Part shown: piece by piece, positions 7,626-15,468 of the stretch
Position numbering within the stretch: position 1 is the first letter of the stretch
How the letters are laid out: every line of letters starts with the position of its first letter
Source: CAKOSP01 sp964549115
GTDB lineage: Bacteria; Bacillota_I; Bacilli_A; RF39; UBA660
DNA: 32,254 nucleotides
Assembly (NCBI GenBank): GCA_964549115.1
Contig: CAZJTX010000005.1
Location: forward strand, 1-32,254
Direction of reading: 5' to 3'
Program-made: the position numbers and the translations under genes
The notes under the pieces: model-generated
Database searches by the model: none
The model's input: the letters and a program-made list of their open reading frames with translations, nothing else
Told to the model about the DNA's origin: nothing

Positions 7626-8494
7626 ATAAAGTATATTTAAAACATAAAAAAACTTCTTTTAGTAAAATATATTATTTTAGTATATTACCTTTAATAATTT
7701 ATGCTTTATATAAAAACGGAATTATATTATATTTAAGAAAATATATTTCTCTTATAAATATTTTTAAACCAGTTTTATTTACCATTTCATCTTTTATAGT
7801 TTTACTAATAATTAATCTTATAAAGGAAAAGAAAATAGGTCTTATGCTTGATGATTATAAATGGTTATTTATTACATTGTTTTTACCTCTTAATACTAAT
7901 TACTTAATATTTATAGTTTTAATTTTTATTTTTATAACAGCAGACAAGGATATTAAAAGCAAATATATAAATTTAAGTGTCATTTTTAAGCTTCTTTTAA
8001 TTATAATTTTATATTTACTAAATTCATATAATTACCAAAATATAATGGAGGCTACTGCTTCTTTTAATTATAATTCTTTAGATCTTTTTATGGGAAGAGA
8101 AGTGGGCGGACTAGGAGCTACTAGTTACTTTTATATTTTTCTAACATATATTATATTGTCCACAAACATATATTATAAGAAAACCATTCCTTTTGTTGCT
8201 TCAATTACTTTCATTGGTCTTTTAATAATTTTATCTATTTTCTTTCCAAATCTAATTACAATATCTAATTTAGGTAGTGTTCTTTTAGTTTATGTGGTAT
8301 TAGCTACTGATTTTAAATATTCACCTTATATAATAAAAGCTCAGATAATATATAGTTTGCTTTTAGCAATTATGACAATATTGTTTAGTGTTCTAACTAA
8401 CATATACGAAGGTGTTTTTATAGCATTATTAATTACAAGTATACTGAGTCCTTTTTTAGATAAGTTATTTGAACGACAAAATAAAACAAAATAG
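7622..8494 (+). CDS. RnfD/NqrB-like membrane protein
   Basis: The protein is 290 residues from the ATG that overlaps the rnfC-like stop (ATGA); a longer upstream frame would run deep into that gene and is not used. It is very hydrophobic with about eight or nine transmembrane segments. The segment GREVGGLGATS (about 158-168) resembles the RnfD signature G...GSIGETS, and EATAS with Thr145 lies where RnfD/NqrB carry the SGAT threonine that binds FMN covalently, although the preceding residues differ. In the family this subunit moves electrons through membrane-bound flavin. No rnfG, rnfE, rnfA, rnfB or flavin transferase gene is next to it. A weak terminator follows. The RnfD assignment rests on few motifs plus the rnfC-like neighbour. 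Confidence 0.68.
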   Translation: MNKVYLKHKKTSFSKIYYFSILPLIIYALYKNGIILYLRKYISLINIFKPVLFTISSFIVLLIINLIKEKKIGLMLDDYKWLFITLFLPLNTNYLIFIVLIFIFITADKDIKSKYINLSVIFKLLLIIILYLLNSYNYQNIMEATASFNYNSLDLFMGREVGGLGATSYFYIFLTYIILSTNIYYKKTIPFVASITFIGLLIILSIFFPNLITISNLGSVLLVYVVLATDFKYSPYIIKAQIIYSLLLAIMTILFSVLTNIYEGVFIALLITSILSPFLDKLFERQNKTK

Positions 8495-8501
8495 ACTCTT
8501 T

Positions 8502-8523
8502 ACAATTAAATAGAATTGTTTTA
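8502..8523 (+). terminator. Weak terminator after the rnfC/rnfD-like pair
   Basis: ACAATT and AATTGT form a 6-bp hairpin with a 6-base loop followed by TTTT, just after the stop at 8494. It is short and AT-only. Confidence 0.4.
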
Positions 8524-8548
8524 AATTTATTCTGACAAAAGGAGAAAC

Positions 8549-9448
8549 ATGAAAAAAACAATTCTATTTTTATTTTTATTATTTATTATTACGAATGTTA
8601 AAGCAGCTTTTATTGAGGTCATGCCCGCTACTTTATACTATACAGCCAATAAGAATGATACTTATACTTATCATTTAACGACTTATTATAACCATGGTAC
8701 TAATAAGTATATATTTAGAATACCATTTCATAGAGATGATTTTGAACAATTAAGTATAACTAATAATAATCCAGTATACAAAGATGAAAACAAAACAATA
8801 AATTTAACCAACGAAAATATTAAAAAAATAGAGGAAATTATTTACTGGGGACAATTTTATGAAAAATACGGATATAATTTAAGGTATTATGCAACCCAAA
8901 TAACCATTTGGAAATATTTATATCCTGATTATGACATCTTTTTATCAACCAAAGGTGGAGTTAAGTTAGACTATATTGATTCTCAATTAAATGATTTAAA
9001 CAATTTATTAAATGGAATTGTTGATAAAATAGAAAAACCTTATTATCCAATAAATCACAATACAATAATACGTTTAGATTTAACTGATTTTATAATATCA
9101 AACAAAGTAAATTTAAATCTAAGTTGGGAAGAAGGGCAAATATCAATTAATCCATCAGATTATAGTGCTGGTTTTACTTTAATGAAAATATATGATGATA
9201 ATTTAAAACCGTCTATATTCAAAAATAACGCAAATCAATATTTTATAGAAGAAAGTCATAATATAGGCTTTTATAAAACGTTTAATTTAAATGTTGTTAA
9301 TATGGATGGAAATGAAAAAGATTTAGATAATCCTGAAACTGGAAAGTATAAATCAATTATAATATTAATTTCATTTATAAATATACTTATATTAATTCCA
9401 ACAATTTTAATAATAATATTTAAAAACAAGTTAAAAAAAACTTATTAA
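8549..9448 (+). CDS. Sortase-type surface protein with a TQxxIW-like domain
   Basis: The 299-residue protein has an N-terminal signal peptide (MKKTILFLFLLFIITNVKA, likely cut near residue 19). Its extracellular part includes YYATQITIWKYL (about 113-124), resembling the TQ...IW core of TQXA/thioester-domain adhesins. A beta-rich stretch follows, then NPETG (261-265), a hydrophobic helix (about 269-291) and a basic tail KNKLKKTY. That ending is the layout of an LPXTG-like wall anchor for a sortase. There is no cysteine in the protein, so the internal thioester of true TQXA domains cannot form. It has an AAAGGAG ribosome site and lies between the rnf-like pair and dnaG. Surface anchoring is well supported; adhesion is inferred. 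No sortase gene is in the window. Confidence 0.72.
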   Translation: MKKTILFLFLLFIITNVKAAFIEVMPATLYYTANKNDTYTYHLTTYYNHGTNKYIFRIPFHRDDFEQLSITNNNPVYKDENKTINLTNENIKKIEEIIYWGQFYEKYGYNLRYYATQITIWKYLYPDYDIFLSTKGGVKLDYIDSQLNDLNNLLNGIVDKIEKPYYPINHNTIIRLDLTDFIISNKVNLNLSWEEGQISINPSDYSAGFTLMKIYDDNLKPSIFKNNANQYFIEESHNIGFYKTFNLNVVNMDGNEKDLDNPETGKYKSIIILISFINILILIPTILIIIFKNKLKKTY

Positions 9449-9495
9449 AGGATTTATAGTATGTACCGGTAATATATGTATGAGGGAGAGTTTGG

Positions 9496-11208
9496 ATGAT
9501 ACCGGAAGAAAAAATTAACGAAGTCAGAAAAAAAGCTGACATCGTAGATATAATATCTGATTATATACCAATTGAACCAAAAGGCAAAAATTATTTTGCT
9601 CTTTGTCCATTTCATGATGATCATAATCCAAGTTTATCAATTTCTAGAGAAAAACAAATATTTAATTGTTTCACTTGTCACACCGGTGGTAATGTATTTA
9701 ATTTTGTAATGGAATATGAAAATGTTTCTTTCCCAGAAGCTGTAAAAATTGTTGGTAATAAGGTTGGAATTGATCTTCAATATAAGACATCAACTAAAAG
9801 CATGGTATCTTCACCTTTATTTGAAGTTATGGATTTAGCTAAAAAATATTATTTAAATAAAATAAATACAACTAAAGGAGTAGAGGCTAAAAAATATTTA
9901 AACAATAGAGGTATCGATAATGATACAATTTCATTGTTTGAGATAGGACTAGCAAGTGACGAAAAAGATTCTTTAGTTACTTTTTTAAATAAACAAAATA
10001 TTGAAAATAATATATTAAATGATTTAGGATTATTAACTATTAATGGACCTGAAGTTTACGATACTTTTAGAAATAGAATAATGGTGCCCATTCATAATTT
10101 AGAAGGAAATACTGTGGGGTTTGGAGGCAGAACTTATAACAATGATGAAAGTGCTAAATACATAAATACTAAAGAAACTAATATATTTAAAAAAGGACAT
10201 ATTTTATTTAATTATCATATGGCTAAAAGTCATGTGAAAAAATATAAAAGCATTATATTAGTTGAAGGTTATTTCGATGTCATAAAAATGTCTGCATCAG
10301 GAATAGACAATGTTGTTGCTTTGATGGGTACTGCGGTTACTAATGATCAAATTGCTGCATTAAAAAAATTAAGAACAACAATTATTTTATTATTAGATAG
10401 TGATCAAGCCGGAAAAAATGCGTCTATTACCGTGGGAGATTTACTAACTAAGAACAAAGTTAGTTGCAAAGTAGTTGATTTAGGTGATGAGAAAGATCCA
10501 GATGATTATATTGACAAACATGGGGTTGATAAATTACAAAAATTAATAAAAGACGCTCAAGATTTTATTGATTTCAAACTAAAAATGTTAAAAGAAAAAT
10601 ATGATATTAATAAAATCGAAGAGTTGAGCGAATTTATACAAGAAATATTAACAACAATAGAAAATTTGGAACCTTTAGCTAAAGATTTAGCTTTAAATAA
10701 AATTAGCAAAGAATACAATTTGGATATTAATATTCTAAAAGACAGATTGCCAAAAGAAACGAAGAAAATAACTAAAACTATTGAACCAACGATTAAAAAG
10801 GATAAATATAGAGAGTTGGCTAATACTTTATTATATTTTCTAGCTAATGATAAAAATTACGCTAGAATATATAAAAATGAAGTTAATATATTTAAAGAAA
10901 AAGAAGAAAGAGAATTAGCTGGTGAAATATATTTATATCAAAAAGAAAATGAAGAATACAATTTTGCTGATTTTTTAACATATATAGCACATAATGAGGT
11001 ATTATATAACAGGTCTCACGAAATATTAAATGAAAACTTAGACAAAGAAATGAGTAATGAGATATTTTTAAAATATGTAGAGGCCATGAAAACCATATTA
11101 AAAGAAGATGATATTAAAAAATTGTTAGAAAAAATTAAAAACGAAAATGATCCTAATAAAAAAATCGATTTAATTAATAAACTAACAGAATTAAAAAAGG
11201 AAGGGTAA
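9496..11208 (+). CDS. dnaG: DNA primase
   Basis: The 570-residue DnaG has an N-terminal CHC2 zinc finger (Cys37, His40, Cys58, Cys61), the primase core including FGGRTYNNDESAKYINT, and the TOPRIM motifs ILVEGYFDVIKM and LLLDSDQAGKNA that bind catalytic metal. A C-terminal helical part contacts the replicative helicase. It synthesises RNA primers at the replication fork. Start: ATG preceded by GAGGGAGAG at good spacing. The gene is separated from rpoD by only 2 bp, the classic macromolecular-synthesis arrangement of Firmicutes. rpsU is not adjacent. Confidence 0.97.
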   Translation: MIPEEKINEVRKKADIVDIISDYIPIEPKGKNYFALCPFHDDHNPSLSISREKQIFNCFTCHTGGNVFNFVMEYENVSFPEAVKIVGNKVGIDLQYKTSTKSMVSSPLFEVMDLAKKYYLNKINTTKGVEAKKYLNNRGIDNDTISLFEIGLASDEKDSLVTFLNKQNIENNILNDLGLLTINGPEVYDTFRNRIMVPIHNLEGNTVGFGGRTYNNDESAKYINTKETNIFKKGHILFNYHMAKSHVKKYKSIILVEGYFDVIKMSASGIDNVVALMGTAVTNDQIAALKKLRTTIILLLDSDQAGKNASITVGDLLTKNKVSCKVVDLGDEKDPDDYIDKHGVDKLQKLIKDAQDFIDFKLKMLKEKYDINKIEELSEFIQEILTTIENLEPLAKDLALNKISKEYNLDINILKDRLPKETKKITKTIEPTIKKDKYRELANTLLYFLANDKNYARIYKNEVNIFKEKEERELAGEIYLYQKENEEYNFADFLTYIAHNEVLYNRSHEILNENLDKEMSNEIFLKYVEAMKTILKEDDIKKLLEKIKNENDPNKKIDLINKLTELKKEG

Positions 11209-11210
11209 GA

Positions 11211-12317
11211 ATGAAAGAAATTAAAACATTAAAAGCAAGAAAAGATGCTTTAGTTGAGCTAGGAATTAAACAAGGATATATAACCTTTGAAGACTTAGCT
11301 GCAGAATTAAAAGGATTAGACGTAAGTAATGATGACTTAGATGATATTTATAATTTATTTGTTGATAATAACATTGAAGTATTAGACAAAGATGAAGTAT
11401 TACAAAGAAAAAAAGATGCTAAAGAAAAGGAATCTACTGAAGAGAGAATAATATTAGATGATGATGAAATCACCAAAGATGTTAACATTAATGACCCTGT
11501 TAGAATGTATTTAAAGGAAATAGGGCAGGTTGCTTTATTAACCCCAGAAGAAGAATTAGCATTATCTATTCGTGTAGCCGAAGGCGATGAAGTGGCAAAA
11601 TCTTTGTTAGCTGAGGCTAACTTAAGATTGGTCGTAAGTATAGCTAAAAGATATGTTGGTAGAGGACTATTGTTTTTAGACTTAATTCAAGAAGGTAATA
11701 TTGGCTTAATGAAAGCTGTTGAAAAATTCGATCACGATAAGGGATTCAAATTTTCTACATATGCAACTTGGTGGATAAGACAAGCTATTACAAGAGCACT
11801 TGCAGATCAAGCTAGAACCATAAGACTTCCAGTTCATATGGTTGAAAAAATCAATCAAATGGTAAGAGCTCAAAGACAAATGGTATTGGAATTAAATAGA
11901 GAACCAACAGATGCAGAAATTGCTGCTAGAATGGAATTACCAGTTGAAAAAATACGTGAATTTATTAAAATTAGTCAAGATCCTGTATCTTTAGAAACTC
12001 CAATTGGAGATGAGGATGATTCACACTTAGGAGATTTCTTAAAAGATGAATCCACTTTATCACCGGAACAATTTACTGAAAATGAGATTTTAAAAGAAGA
12101 AATATATAGTGTACTAGAAACATTACAACCAAGAGAAAAAGAAGTTTTAGAATTACGTTTTGGTTTAATAGATGGTACTTATCATACTTTAGAAGAAGTT
12201 GGAAAAAGATTTAGTGTAACTAGAGAAAGAATTAGACAAATAGAAGCTAAAGCTTTAAGAAAATTAAGACATCCATCTAGAGCAAAAAAACTAAAAGATT
12301 TTATGGATGAAGAATAA
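11211..12317 (+). CDS. rpoD: Primary RNA polymerase sigma factor (sigma-70/SigA)
   Basis: The 368-residue vegetative sigma factor has a short N-terminal region 1.1, region 1.2 (DPVRMYLKEIG, about 95-105), core-binding and -10 recognising region 2 (GLLFLDLIQEGNIGLMKAVE, then FSTYATWWIRQAITRA), region 3, and region 4.2 (HTLEEVGKRFSVTRERIRQI) for -35 contact. The -10 boxes across the window (TATAAT, often with TG one base upstream) match its expected specificity. It sits 2 bp after dnaG with a GGAAGGG ribosome site inside the dnaG end, and it overlaps trmK by 11 bp. Confidence 0.98.
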   Translation: MKEIKTLKARKDALVELGIKQGYITFEDLAAELKGLDVSNDDLDDIYNLFVDNNIEVLDKDEVLQRKKDAKEKESTEERIILDDDEITKDVNINDPVRMYLKEIGQVALLTPEEELALSIRVAEGDEVAKSLLAEANLRLVVSIAKRYVGRGLLFLDLIQEGNIGLMKAVEKFDHDKGFKFSTYATWWIRQAITRALADQARTIRLPVHMVEKINQMVRAQRQMVLELNREPTDAEIAARMELPVEKIREFIKISQDPVSLETPIGDEDDSHLGDFLKDESTLSPEQFTENEILKEEIYSVLETLQPREKEVLELRFGLIDGTYHTLEEVGKRFSVTRERIRQIEAKALRKLRHPSRAKKLKDFMDEE

Positions 12318-12939
12318 ATTATCTAAAAGACTATTTACTATAATTAATTTAATAGATAAAAACAGTATTGTTTTAGATGTGGGAACTGATCATGGTCATA
12401 TTCCCATTTTCTTAGTTCAAAACAATATTTCCAATAAAGCATATGGATCAGACATATCGGAAAATGCCATAACTAATTTACAACAAATAATTAATGCGTT
12501 AGGTTTAAAAAACAATATAACTATATTTCATAATGATGGTATTAAAAGTATTAATGTTAAATATGATACTTTAATATTAGCAGGAATGGGGTATCATACA
12601 ATAAAACATATTATTAGTGATGAGCTGTTGCCAAAAAACATCATCATACAATCTAATAGTAAATTAAAAGAGGTAAGAAAATTACTAAATAGTCTTAATT
12701 ACAAAATAGTAACGGAAAAAGTAATATACGAAAACAAAAAATATTATTCGATAATAAAATATGAAAAAGGAAAAGAAAATCTTTCGTATTTTCACCTAAA
12801 TTTCGGAAAAAGTAATAATAAAGATTACTATAAACATTTAATTAAGCATTATAATAATTTAATGAAAAAAGTGCCTTTTAAGATAAAGTTAAAATATATT
12901 AAAAATATAATCTTATTACAATTTAAAATTATCTTATAA
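12307..12939 (+). CDS. trmK: tRNA (adenine22-N1)-methyltransferase
   Basis: The 210-residue SAM-dependent methyltransferase belongs to the TrmK/YqfN family. Motif I is VLDVGTDHGHIP (about 24-35), followed by the SAM-ribose acidic loop YGSDIS, HNDG and the family signature LILAGMGYHTI. It methylates A22 in tRNAs. It starts with ATG inside the last codons of rpoD, overlapping by 11 bp, and this rpoD-trmK order is the standard Firmicutes arrangement. The C-terminal helical domain is a little shorter than in Bacillus (about 238 residues). nif3, often next, is replaced here by pilC after an intergenic promoter. Confidence 0.92.
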   Translation: MKNKLSKRLFTIINLIDKNSIVLDVGTDHGHIPIFLVQNNISNKAYGSDISENAITNLQQIINALGLKNNITIFHNDGIKSINVKYDTLILAGMGYHTIKHIISDELLPKNIIIQSNSKLKEVRKLLNSLNYKIVTEKVIYENKKYYSIIKYEKGKENLSYFHLNFGKSNNKDYYKHLIKHYNNLMKKVPFKIKLKYIKNIILLQFKIIL

Positions 12940-12956
12940 TTACTTTTTTTTTATGA

Positions 12957-12962
12957 TATAAT
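12957..12962 (+). promoter_or_regulatory. Extended -10 promoter of pilC-pilD
   Basis: TGATATAAT gives an extended -10 (TG, one base, TATAAT) after a long T run that may also end the trmK transcript (small AATTAT/ATAATT hairpin). The pilC ribosome site GAAAGGG follows. Confidence 0.6.
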
Positions 12963-12986
12963 CTATATATAATAGAAAGGGATTAT

Positions 12987-14537
12987 ATGAGTAACGAACC
13001 AAAGAAAAATAATTTATATAATTACTTATTAATACCTGTAAATATTTTAAAATATGCATTATATGGTTTGAAGACTATTACCCTAGATTTATTTATTACA
13101 ATCTACAATTTTTTAAGTTGGAATTTAAATAAAACTTATACAAAAACAAAAGAAATTGTCGAAGGCGATAATATATATGAAAGAAATACTTTCAAAAAAA
13201 AGAAAAAAGAAAAAACTTATTCATATAGCAACAGAACTTTAGCAAAATTAGAAAAAGAAAAAGAATTTTTAAAAGAAGACTTACATACAACAGGAGCTAC
13301 TAGAACAGAAGAGATAAATGCTTATTATTTTAAGATTAGAGAGAAAAACGGAAAAATAACTACTGGATCAATGAATGGTAGAAGTAAACTTGATATTAAT
13401 GCATTCTTGGTCAATGAAGGCAATGAAGTTTTTGTTATTAAAACTTCTAAATTAATCAACTTTTTATATAAAGATACTAATCTTATGGGAAATCCAAAAT
13501 TAAATACAAAAGATTTGATTTTCTTTTTAACGCAATTATCTACATATTTAAAAGCAGGACTAACATTAAATAACTCTATCAAAATTTTAAGTAAACAAAT
13601 GGACAAAGATAAAGTCAAAGCTAGAGCATTTCAAGCTATTAGTTATGAATTAACTTTAGGTGAAAATTTTTCTGTTGCAATGGCAAAACAAGATAAAATG
13701 TTTCCGCCACTATTAATCAATATGATTAAAGCGGCAGAAGCAAGTGGAACTTTAATTGAAACTTTAGACGAAATGACAAGTTATTATACTGATATTCATA
13801 CAACTAAAAAACAAATGATTAGCGCTATTACATATCCTTCAATCATATCAGTATTTGCAATTGCAGTCGTCTCATTTATTTTAATATGGGTAGTCCCGCA
13901 ATTTACTGTTATTTATGCCGAAAATGAAGCTGAAATAAATGCTTTAACTAAAGCTATATTTAATATAAGTGATTTCTTGAAAAATAATTTTCTTTATTTA
14001 ATATCAATATTCATAGTTACTTTATTAGGAATATTCGCCGGATACAAAAAAATAAAGTCATTTAGAGCTAGTATGCAAGTACTATTAATGAAAATACCAG
14101 TTATAAAAGATATTATTATATTCAATGAATTAACTATATTTTCAAAAACATTTGCTTCTTTATTACGTAACAATGTTTTTATAACTGATAGTGTTTCAAT
14201 TTTAAGTAAAATCACAAATAATGAAATATATAAAAGTATTTTATATCAAACTATTAATAATATAATCAAAGGTGAAAAAATATCTGAAGCCTTTGAAGAT
14301 CACTGGGCTGTTCCGGATGTAGCATACTTTATGATTGTAACAGGGGAGACCACTGGTGAATTAGGGGAAATGATGCAAAAAGTTAGTGACTACTATCAAG
14401 AGATGCATAAAAACATAGTTAATAATCTAAAAGCCTTAATAGAACCAATGTTAACAGCTTTTTTAGCTATTATTGTTGGGGTAATAATTGTTGCAGTATT
14501 AATACCAATGTATGGTATTTATGAAACATTAGGTTAA
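12987..14537 (+). CDS. pilC: Type IV pilus/competence inner-membrane protein PilC (GspF/ComGB type)
   Basis: The 516-residue GspF-family protein has two T2SSF domains. The first is at about 175-300 (FFLTQLSTYLKAGLTLNNSI, then IKAAEASGTLIETL) and the second at about 380-500 (FSKTFASLLRNNVFITDSV, then VTGETTGELGEMM). Transmembrane segments follow each (about 283-303, 334-352 and 488-508). It is the platform protein of type IV pilus or competence pseudopilus assembly. The first ~170 residues are unusual: a hydrophobic/amphipathic stretch (about 12-45), then a very Lys/Glu-rich segment, before a degenerate start domain; PilC is usually about 400 residues. The prepilin peptidase follows 11 bp downstream. 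No PilB-type ATPase or pilin gene is adjacent, so those lie elsewhere. Confidence 0.93.
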   Translation: MSNEPKKNNLYNYLLIPVNILKYALYGLKTITLDLFITIYNFLSWNLNKTYTKTKEIVEGDNIYERNTFKKKKKEKTYSYSNRTLAKLEKEKEFLKEDLHTTGATRTEEINAYYFKIREKNGKITTGSMNGRSKLDINAFLVNEGNEVFVIKTSKLINFLYKDTNLMGNPKLNTKDLIFFLTQLSTYLKAGLTLNNSIKILSKQMDKDKVKARAFQAISYELTLGENFSVAMAKQDKMFPPLLINMIKAAEASGTLIETLDEMTSYYTDIHTTKKQMISAITYPSIISVFAIAVVSFILIWVVPQFTVIYAENEAEINALTKAIFNISDFLKNNFLYLISIFIVTLLGIFAGYKKIKSFRASMQVLLMKIPVIKDIIIFNELTIFSKTFASLLRNNVFITDSVSILSKITNNEIYKSILYQTINNIIKGEKISEAFEDHWAVPDVAYFMIVTGETTGELGEMMQKVSDYYQEMHKNIVNNLKALIEPMLTAFLAIIVGVIIVAVLIPMYGIYETLG

Positions 14538-14548
14538 AAGGAGACAAA

Positions 14549-15301
14549 TTGATATATTTACTATTTATTTTAGGTACAATATTGGGGTCCTTTTTTCTAG
14601 TAGTAGGAACAAGACTTCCTTTAAAAGAAAATATAATAACATCTAGATCTAAATGTGATAATTGTGATTATACTTTAAAATGGTATAATCTTATACCTTT
14701 AATTTCTTTTATATTTCAAAGAGGCAGATGTACTGGGTGTAAAAACAAAATAGCCATCGAACATATAATTGTTGAAATTTTCATGGGGTTAGGTTTTTCT
14801 TTACTTTATTTGTTTTTCGGATTTGGTTATTTGTTTTGGGGTGGTTTAATAATTTATTCTTTATTAATAATAATTATTATTACTGATATGAAATACATGA
14901 TTATTTTAGATTCACCACTTATAATAACAACTTTATTATTTTTAATTATTCAAATTATTTATTTAGAATCTTATCAAGAGATATTAGTAAGCTTCGTCTC
15001 GGGTATATCATTATTTTTATTAATGTATGGTATAAAATTACTAGGTGATTTAATTTTTAAAAGAGAATCTTTGGGTGGGGGAGATATTAAGTTATCATTT
15101 GTCATAGGATACATTCTAGGTTTTAGACTAAGTTTAATAGCACTTATTTTATCATCATTCTTAGCTTTACCTGCTTCTACATTATCTTTATTCAATAAAA
15201 ATAAAGAAGTGCCTTACGGGCCCTTCTTAACTGGTTCTTTATTTATTGTATTTATATTTGCAGATAAATTTATCAATATGTTATCTTATTTTATTTTATG
15301 A
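14549..15301 (+). CDS. pilD: Prepilin peptidase (leader peptidase / N-methyltransferase)
   Basis: This 250-residue polytopic membrane enzyme has the N-terminal cytoplasmic domain with two CxxC pairs (Cys36/39 and Cys61/64) typical of bifunctional PilD/ComC enzymes. The catalytic aspartates are Asp113 in ITDMKYM and Asp179 in the GGGDIK motif. It cleaves and N-methylates type IV prepilins. The start is TTG, chosen because AAAAGGAGA ends just 4-5 bases before it and no in-frame ATG exists nearby. It directly follows pilC. The stop codon is TGA, which confirms that TGA is not recoded. The 3' end overlaps the convergent 34-residue gene by 11 bp. Confidence 0.93.
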   Translation: MIYLLFILGTILGSFFLVVGTRLPLKENIITSRSKCDNCDYTLKWYNLIPLISFIFQRGRCTGCKNKIAIEHIIVEIFMGLGFSLLYLFFGFGYLFWGGLIIYSLLIIIIITDMKYMIILDSPLIITTLLFLIIQIIYLESYQEILVSFVSGISLFLLMYGIKLLGDLIFKRESLGGGDIKLSFVIGYILGFRLSLIALILSSFLALPASTLSLFNKNKEVPYGPFLTGSLFIVFIFADKFINMLSYFIL

Positions 15302-15395
15302 AATAACCTATGACTGAAGCTATAACACTTCCAACCATAGCTACTACTAGAATCCAAACGCCAATTTTTTGGATTCTTTTTCTTTTTTTACTCAT
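15291..15395 (-). CDS. 34-residue membrane peptide, DUF4044-like
   Basis: A short gene encodes MSKKRKRIQKIGVWILVVAM followed by 14 residues ending in GYFIK. It has a strongly basic N terminus and one transmembrane helix (about 12-32). This layout matches the tiny DUF4044 proteins of Firmicutes, whose function is unknown. A GGTGAT ribosome site lies 3 bases before the ATG, and a plausible promoter (TTGATA, 17 bp, TAAATT) lies upstream, so I regard it as real despite its length. It is divergent from mnmA and converges on pilD, overlapping its last 11 bp. Confidence 0.78.
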   Translation of the reverse strand: MSKKRKRIQKIGVWILVVAMVGSVIASVIGYFIK

Positions 15396-15411
15396 GTTAT
15401 CACCTATAAAT

Positions 15412-15440
15412 AATTTAACATAATTTAGTTGTTTTATCAA
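15412..15440 (-). promoter_or_regulatory. Promoter of the 34-residue membrane peptide
   Basis: On the minus strand, TTGATA (15435-15440) and TAAATT (15412-15417) are 17 bp apart, with TGT directly before the -10. It is divergent from the mnmA promoter. Confidence 0.45.
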
Positions 15441-15448
15441 ATGTTTGT

Positions 15449-15454
15449 TATAAT
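15449..15454 (+). promoter_or_regulatory. -10 box of mnmA
   Basis: TATAAT preceded by TTTGT. The expected start site leaves a leader of about 8 bases that contains GTGATC (15461-15466), a perfect complement to GATCAC near the 16S rRNA 3' end. Confidence 0.55.
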
Positions 15455-15468
15455 TAATATGTGATCAA

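Noticed and set aside
14549..15301. TGA read as tryptophan (Mollicutes code)
   Set aside because: Tryptophan positions in conserved motifs are TGG, and TGA ends pilD, mnmA, rnfC and relA at the expected lengths.
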